A DNA stretch of 8,861 nucleotides from Opitutia bacterium (GTDB lineage: Bacteria > Verrucomicrobiota > Verrucomicrobiia > Opitutales > Opitutaceae). The stretch is from assembly GCA_003157575.1 (NCBI GenBank), contig PMKA01000282.1, positions 5,778-14,638 of the forward strand, given 5' to 3'. Of this stretch, positions 5,727 through 8,861 are shown one piece after another. The position numbers and the translations under genes were made by a program. Positions within the stretch are counted from its first letter, which is position 1. Each line of letters begins with the position of its first letter. The notes under the pieces were generated by a model. That model was not told the origin of the DNA, did not search any database, and saw only the letters and a list, made by a program, of their open reading frames with translations.

Positions 5727-6359
5727 ATGCCTCCTGGATATTCCCGAACAACGGACCGGTTGCGGCTGGTTCTGATGGCGGCCTGTTTGTTTGTCCGCCT
5801 GCCCCTCCCCTCACAGGCGCAGACGGCGGCCGAGACCAAAGCGCCCGACAAGTCGGCGTTCTACGTCCTCCATCCCATGGATCTGGTGAAGATCCTGGTC
5901 TATCATGAGCCCGAACTGGAACGCGAAGTCCGGGTGTCACAGGATCACACCCTCGTGATGCCGCTGATCGGTCCGATCGATGTCAGGAACCGCACCGTCC
6001 GTGACACGGAGAAATTGATCACCGAACTTTACGCGCGGGACTACCTCGTCAATCCGCAGATCAACCTGCTGGTGCTCGAGTACGGGCAGCGCACCGTAAA
6101 TGTTTTCGGGGCGGTCAACACGCCAGGATCGGTCGTGATTCCACCTGAGAAGGAATTCCGGCTGCTGGACGCCGTGGGGCGCGCCGGGGGCTTTTCACGG
6201 CTCTCCAATCGCAGCCGCGTGACCCTGACAAGAACACACGGCAACGGGCAAACGGAGAGTTTCATCATCAACGCCGATCAACTGATGTCGGGCGATTCAG
6301 CCAACAAATGGGCCCTCCAGGAGGGCGACGTCATCGTTGTCCCTGAGCGCATGCTTTGA
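5727..6359 (+). CDS. Short polysaccharide export (OPX, Wza-like) protein
   Basis: The 210-residue product has a signal peptide (basic residues to R13, hydrophobic core, likely SPase I cleavage SQA-QT near residues 31-32). The Poly_export domain covers about 45-119 and includes FYVLHPMDLVKILVYHEPEL, the RVSQDHTLVMPLIGPI strand pair and YLVNPQINLLVLEY. One SLBB-type β-grasp domain covers about 120-210, with VFGAVNTPGSV, LLDAVGRAGGF and the closing LQEGDVIVVPERML. Proteins of this family form periplasmic or outer-membrane rings that pass capsule or exopolysaccharide outward together with a Wzc-type co-polymerase. At 210 residues it is far shorter than E. coli Wza (about 380), and it lacks extra SLBB repeats and the C-terminal amphipathic helix that lines the Wza pore. 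A canonical lipobox is also missing: MAAC at 17-20 follows charged residues too closely. Six bases separate it from the kinase gene. Confidence 0.9.
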   Translation: MPPGYSRTTDRLRLVLMAACLFVRLPLPSQAQTAAETKAPDKSAFYVLHPMDLVKILVYHEPELEREVRVSQDHTLVMPLIGPIDVRNRTVRDTEKLITELYARDYLVNPQINLLVLEYGQRTVNVFGAVNTPGSVVIPPEKEFRLLDAVGRAGGFSRLSNRSRVTLTRTHGNGQTESFIINADQLMSGDSANKWALQEGDVIVVPERML

Positions 6360-6365
6360 ACCGCA

Positions 6366-8645
6366 ATGAGTCCTCCCCAGTCTCCTCCTCCAAAGTCGGA
6401 CACCCGGCCTCCGGGATATGGCAGGTACGGCAGTTACCGGCCGTACGGCAGATACGGCGGGTACCCGGCCTACGGATCCGAGCACGACGACGAGGAACAG
6501 CGCATCGGGTTGCGCAACGCATGGCTTTTGGTGCGCGAGCGCAAATGGTACGTCGTCACCGTCTTTTTTGTCACCGTTCTCCTCACCGCGGTCTTCACCT
6601 TCCTCGCCACCCCGATCTATGAGGCGCTTGCCACAGTCCAGGTGCTGCGGCACGGACCCCACATCCTGCGGGTGGCCGATGTGACGGACGACACGATCGC
6701 GAGCGATGCGGACTTCAATACGCAAGTCAACATCCTGGAGAGTGCGGCGATCATCCAGAGCGTGGTGAACCGGATGTCCGCCGAGGAACTGAAGCAGCTG
6801 ACCGATCCCTACGCGACACGGACGGGAGAGACGCCCAGCCCGGCGGCAATCATCTATTCCAGCCGCCGGATCGTGCCCCAGCGGTTCAGCCTCGTCACCG
6901 CCATCGGATTTCAACATCCGAATCCCAAGATCGCAGCCCGGGTGGCCAATCTCATCGCGACGGAGTATATCGCGTACAACACCCGGCTTCGTGTCGAGGA
7001 GGCATTGAAGGCCGTCGATGAGCTGAAGGACCGCGCGGACCAGCAACGCAAGCACGTGGATGAGCTCGCCAACGCCCTCCAGGCATTCAGGCAGCGCGGC
7101 AACCTCATCTCGCTCGTACAGAGCAAGGATATTGTCACCGAAAAGCTCAAGGCGTTGAACCTGATGGCAACCCAGACCAACGCCCATCTCAACGAAGCGG
7201 AGGTCCGTTGGAACCAGGTTCAACAGTGGACCCGGGAGGGCAGGCCGCTCGCGGAACTTCCGTTCATCGCAGGCCAGACAAAGGTGAGCCAGCTGACACA
7301 GCAGCTCACGACGCAAAAACTCGCGCTGGCCAACTGCCAGCAATACTACAAGGAGAAGCACCCGCGTTTGATCGAGGCGACAAATGCGGTGGCCAAGGCG
7401 GAGTCGGAGATGAAAGCGGCGCTCGACGAGGCTGCGGCCTCGATAAGGTCCGAATACGAAAACGCGCTCCAGACGGACGCGGCCGCCCGCAAGGCTCTCG
7501 CAGAGCAGGAGAGCAAGTCCCTTGATCTGGACAAGTCGGCTGTCGAATACGAGAACCTCGAGCGGGACTTCAAGATCAACGACCAGCTGCTCGAATCGAT
7601 GATAGCGAGGATGCGCGAGACTTCCGTAACCAGCAGCATGGAGACGGAGAGCGCCCGCGTCATCGATTCGGCCATGGAGCCCATGAGGCCGATCTCGCCG
7701 AGAATCGCCCTTGATCTCGCCCTCGGGATCTTCGCGGGAGTCGCCCTGGGAATCGGAGCCGCTTTCCTGATCGCGAAGATCGAGGACCGGGTAAAGACCG
7801 CCTTCGACATCGAGGAGTACATCGGTTTCCCCCTGCTTGGCGTCGTTCCCAGGGTCGGCCGGATGGAGCCGGCAGACAAAGCCCAGATTGTTTCCAACGG
7901 GGCCGACCCCATGGTCGTGGAGGCCTTCCTTTCGCTCTATTCAACCCTTCGCCTGAACGCCGACAGCCGGAACGCCCGCCTGATAGCAGTCACCAGCACG
8001 CTGCCAGGGGAGGGAAAGTCGTTCATCGCCACAAACCTCGCGCTCGCATTTGCATCCCAGGGCCAGCGCACGGCAGTTGTCGACTGCGACCTGCGCAAGC
8101 CGAACATACACCGGTCGTTCCGGCTGCGTGCCACGAAGGGAGTCATCGACTATTGTTCCAACAGCGCGTCGTTCGACGACATTGTCGTGAAGGATGTTTA
8201 TCCAAATCTCGACGTCATCGGATCCGGCGGACGCGCCCCAAACCCTATCGGCCTGATCAACTCAAAGGAGTTCGAGTCAATGCTCGCGGAGCTGACAAAA
8301 AGGTACGACCGCGTGATTTTTGACACGCCTCCGCTCGCGGCAGTCAGCGACGCCCTGAACATCCTCCCGCTGGTGGATGGAGCGATCTACACAATTCAGT
8401 TCAACCGCGTCATGCGGCGGACTGCGCAGCACTGCGCCCGGCGCCTGATGTCAGCGAGCGTCGCCGTATTCGGCGCAGTGCTCAACGACGTGCAGGTCGG
8501 GGGCGCAAATGGCTATTACGTGGGCTATGACGACAAGCGCGTCAAAGAATACCACGACCGGAAGCCGACAGGCGCGACCGCGCCAAAGGAACCGGTCCCG
8601 GCACGCCCGCAAACGAATGCCCCGGTGCCGGCGGCTGAGAGCTGA
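6366..8645 (+). CDS. Wzc-like polysaccharide co-polymerase with C-terminal BY-type tyrosine kinase domain
   Basis: The 759-residue product follows the PCP-2a plan. A Pro/Gly/Tyr-rich cytosolic tail (1-40) leads to membrane helix 1 (61-81), then a large periplasmic segment with a Wzz-like start and long coiled coils (about 205-290 and 330-420). The Pro-rich PMRPISP motif precedes membrane helix 2 (447-470). The cytosolic ATPase has Walker A PGEGKS at 547-552, Walker A' VVDCDLRKP with D573/D575, and Walker B VIFDTPP with D653. The C-terminus carries tyrosines at 717, 718, 721 and 729, where BY kinases autophosphorylate, then a Pro/Ala-rich end. Such proteins control polymer length and export through phosphorylation cycles with the OPX partner. 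The EX2RX2R motif expected near 519-525 is ExxLxxY. It starts 6 bases after the OPX stop, without a clear SD, which implies coupling. Confidence 0.92.
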   Translation: MSPPQSPPPKSDTRPPGYGRYGSYRPYGRYGGYPAYGSEHDDEEQRIGLRNAWLLVRERKWYVVTVFFVTVLLTAVFTFLATPIYEALATVQVLRHGPHILRVADVTDDTIASDADFNTQVNILESAAIIQSVVNRMSAEELKQLTDPYATRTGETPSPAAIIYSSRRIVPQRFSLVTAIGFQHPNPKIAARVANLIATEYIAYNTRLRVEEALKAVDELKDRADQQRKHVDELANALQAFRQRGNLISLVQSKDIVTEKLKALNLMATQTNAHLNEAEVRWNQVQQWTREGRPLAELPFIAGQTKVSQLTQQLTTQKLALANCQQYYKEKHPRLIEATNAVAKAESEMKAALDEAAASIRSEYENALQTDAAARKALAEQESKSLDLDKSAVEYENLERDFKINDQLLESMIARMRETSVTSSMETESARVIDSAMEPMRPISPRIALDLALGIFAGVALGIGAAFLIAKIEDRVKTAFDIEEYIGFPLLGVVPRVGRMEPADKAQIVSNGADPMVVEAFLSLYSTLRLNADSRNARLIAVTSTLPGEGKSFIATNLALAFASQGQRTAVVDCDLRKPNIHRSFRLRATKGVIDYCSNSASFDDIVVKDVYPNLDVIGSGGRAPNPIGLINSKEFESMLAELTKRYDRVIFDTPPLAAVSDALNILPLVDGAIYTIQFNRVMRRTAQHCARRLMSASVAVFGAVLNDVQVGGANGYYVGYDDKRVKEYHDRKPTGATAPKEPVPARPQTNAPVPAAES
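6417..6473 (+). repeat. Tyrosine-every-third-residue tract (short tandem codon repeat)
   Basis: Seven Tyr codons (six TAC, one TAT) occur exactly every 9 bases, encoding Y18, Y21, Y24, Y27, Y30, Y33 and Y36 of the co-polymerase. Gly, Arg, Ser, Pro or Ala fill the gaps, and the DNA shows a recurring TACGGC unit. The tract looks like slippage-type expansion of a 9-base unit that has since diverged. Confidence 0.8.
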
Positions 8646-8861
8646 AGCCCTCCCGTTCCGGAAAAGCGCCGTTCCCTCGGAGCTGTTGTTCCTCCGGACC
8701 GGATCGGCGCACTTCCCGGGACCCTGTCGAACAGGCGTTACCGTCGAGGTTGTGGGGCGCTGACAGCCTGCCATGCCGCAGCCTCGTGCGAAGGCTGGCG
8801 CGGTTCGACTCTGCTCACCGCGCCGATGTCCATCCCTCCAGCTGCAAATCTCCTATTTGCC
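8646..8861. other. Region after the operon with no supportable gene
   Basis: These 216 bases follow the kinase stop. A 6-bp dyad (CAGCCT at 8779-8784, AGGCTG at 8792-8797, 7-base loop) is visible but has no T-run, so it is only a weak terminator candidate. An ATG at 8773 stays open to the window edge, but about 29 basic, low-complexity residues with no SD are not enough to call a gene. Confidence 0.4.

Noticed and set aside
4774..5940. Long minus-strand open frame of 388 codons opposite the barrel and OPX genes
   Set aside because: It lies antisense to two genes with clear signal, domain and C-terminal signatures. Its product has no recognisable domain and spans two separate genes, as expected for a GC-rich shadow frame.
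6297..7361. Minus-strand open frame of 354 codons opposite the kinase gene
   Set aside because: It is antisense to the well-supported co-polymerase, and its translation shows no coherent fold or motif.
8779..8797. Intrinsic terminator after the operon
   Set aside because: The stem is only 6 bp with a 7-base loop and there is no following T-run.
8773..8861. Possible start of a downstream gene
   Set aside because: Only about 29 codons are visible, with no SD, basic low-complexity composition and no motif.

Overview
This is a GC-rich window that reads as a chromosome segment of a Gram-negative, diderm bacterium. It encodes outer-membrane β-barrel and polysaccharide-export proteins with signal peptides, and most starts have a weak Shine-Dalgarno (SD) sequence or none. 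The mix of families (DUF4375, a short OPX protein, a chain-length regulator fused to a kinase, and lineage-specific small proteins) fits Verrucomicrobiota of the Opitutaceae type. That placement is an inference from style, not from a marker gene.

The left part (1-2323, all + strand) is a loose set of unrelated genes. It holds the 3' end of a gene resembling the C-terminus of AAA/DUF4143 ATPases, an atypical NAD(P)-binding epimerase/dehydratase-like SDR that probably starts at a TTG behind a strong SD, a DUF4375 (DMP19-like) protein, and a 117-residue uncharacterised protein. Between 1695 and 1969 I see only small hairpins. Between 2324 and 2522 I see nothing definite. A small cysteine-containing ORF (2756-2523) on the minus strand converges on the 117-residue gene and diverges from the next block.

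The right part (2971-8645, + strand) is the main interest: a compact, apparently co-transcribed exopolysaccharide secretion module. In order it encodes a HxlR-like winged-helix regulator, a small secreted Ala-rich protein overlapping it by ATGA, a β-barrel outer-membrane protein, a short Wza-like polysaccharide export (OPX) protein, and a Wzc-like co-polymerase fused to a BY-type tyrosine kinase. The small secreted protein and the N-terminal part of the barrel share an 89-residue domain that aligns without gaps (about 48/89 identical by hand count). The OPX protein has no recognisable outer-membrane-spanning helix, so the neighbouring barrel is a good candidate for the outer-membrane pore. The kinase has a seven-tyrosine, period-three cytosolic tail ahead of its first membrane helix, and its usual EX2RX2R oligomerisation motif is degenerate.

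No glycosyltransferase, flippase or polymerase is visible, so polymer synthesis must be encoded elsewhere, possibly downstream. The last 216 bases (8646-8861) hold no supportable gene.
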